Shown here one piece after another: positions 11,628 through 11,663 of a stretch of DNA of 11,663 nucleotides. The position numbers were made by a program, and so were the translations under genes. The notes under the pieces were generated by a model. The model saw only the letters and a program-made list of their open reading frames with translations. It was not told where the DNA came from and searched no databases. The number at the start of each line of letters is the position of its first letter. Position 1 is the first letter of the stretch. The stretch comes from Chloroflexota bacterium (lineage in GTDB: Bacteria; Chloroflexota; Dormibacteria; CF-121): positions 1 through 11,663 of the forward strand of contig VBFX01000131.1 of NCBI GenBank assembly GCA_005889395.1. The letters run 5' to 3'.

Positions 11628-11663
11628 CCTCCGAAGCTACGCGGAATGCGACCGTTTGACAGC
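11416..11663. repeat. Right arm of the 248-bp inverted repeat
   Basis: This is the reverse complement of 11083-11330 at about 95% identity and reaches the last base of the window, so the true end of the repeat is unknown. Its outer edge carries a plus-strand TTGACA (11656-11661), the mirror of the pyr promoter -35 box. Confidence 0.9.

Overview
The window comes from a high-GC bacterium. It is dominated by one minus-strand operon for de novo UMP synthesis: pyrB, pyrR, pyrC, carAB (one fused frame), pyrK, pyrD, pyrE. A PyrR regulator, a PyrK/PyrD class 1B dihydroorotate dehydrogenase pair and a Bacillus-like gene set point to the Gram-positive/Terrabacteria side. High GC, GTG starts and a neighbouring sialidase-like secreted protein would suit a Chloroflexota- or Actinomycetota-like lineage. 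This placement is an inference and is weak.

Left flank (1-1834). Bases 1-195 hold no gene I can support. A minus-strand secreted M23-type peptidase follows (196-972). From a divergent intergenic region with a good promoter, a plus-strand gene of unknown function (1190-1834) runs toward the operon and stops 4 nt short of the pyrE stop codon.

Pyr operon (1839-11008, minus strand). Transcription should start near 11055 from a TTGACA-17-TAGACT promoter. The short leader carries a hairpin with a perfect PyrR-recognition hexaloop, and its lower stem pairs with the Shine-Dalgarno sequence of pyrB. This suggests that PyrR with UMP represses translation directly. Genes are packed with 1-nt (TGATG) or 8-nt (ATGNCTGA) overlaps, so translation is probably coupled. 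Together they supply carbamoyl phosphate (carAB), carbamoyl aspartate (pyrB), dihydroorotate (pyrC), orotate (pyrD/pyrK) and OMP (pyrE). OMP decarboxylase (pyrF) is not in the window. Oddities are the CarA-CarB fusion, an apparent in-frame loss of about 28 residues in the second CarB synthetase half, a carB frame that runs about 500 nt into pyrK, and a 10-bp-stem palindrome inserted in frame into pyrK.

Right end (11083-11663). Two 248-bp arms, about 95% identical and inverted, flank an 85-bp spacer. Each arm carries the end of a sialidase/BNR-like gene, its stop codon, and the DNA up to the -35 box of the pyr promoter. The left arm is an intact reading frame; the right arm is frameshifted. 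The window ends inside this inverted duplication, so a mirror copy of the pyr promoter may lie beyond it, or the contig may fold back here.
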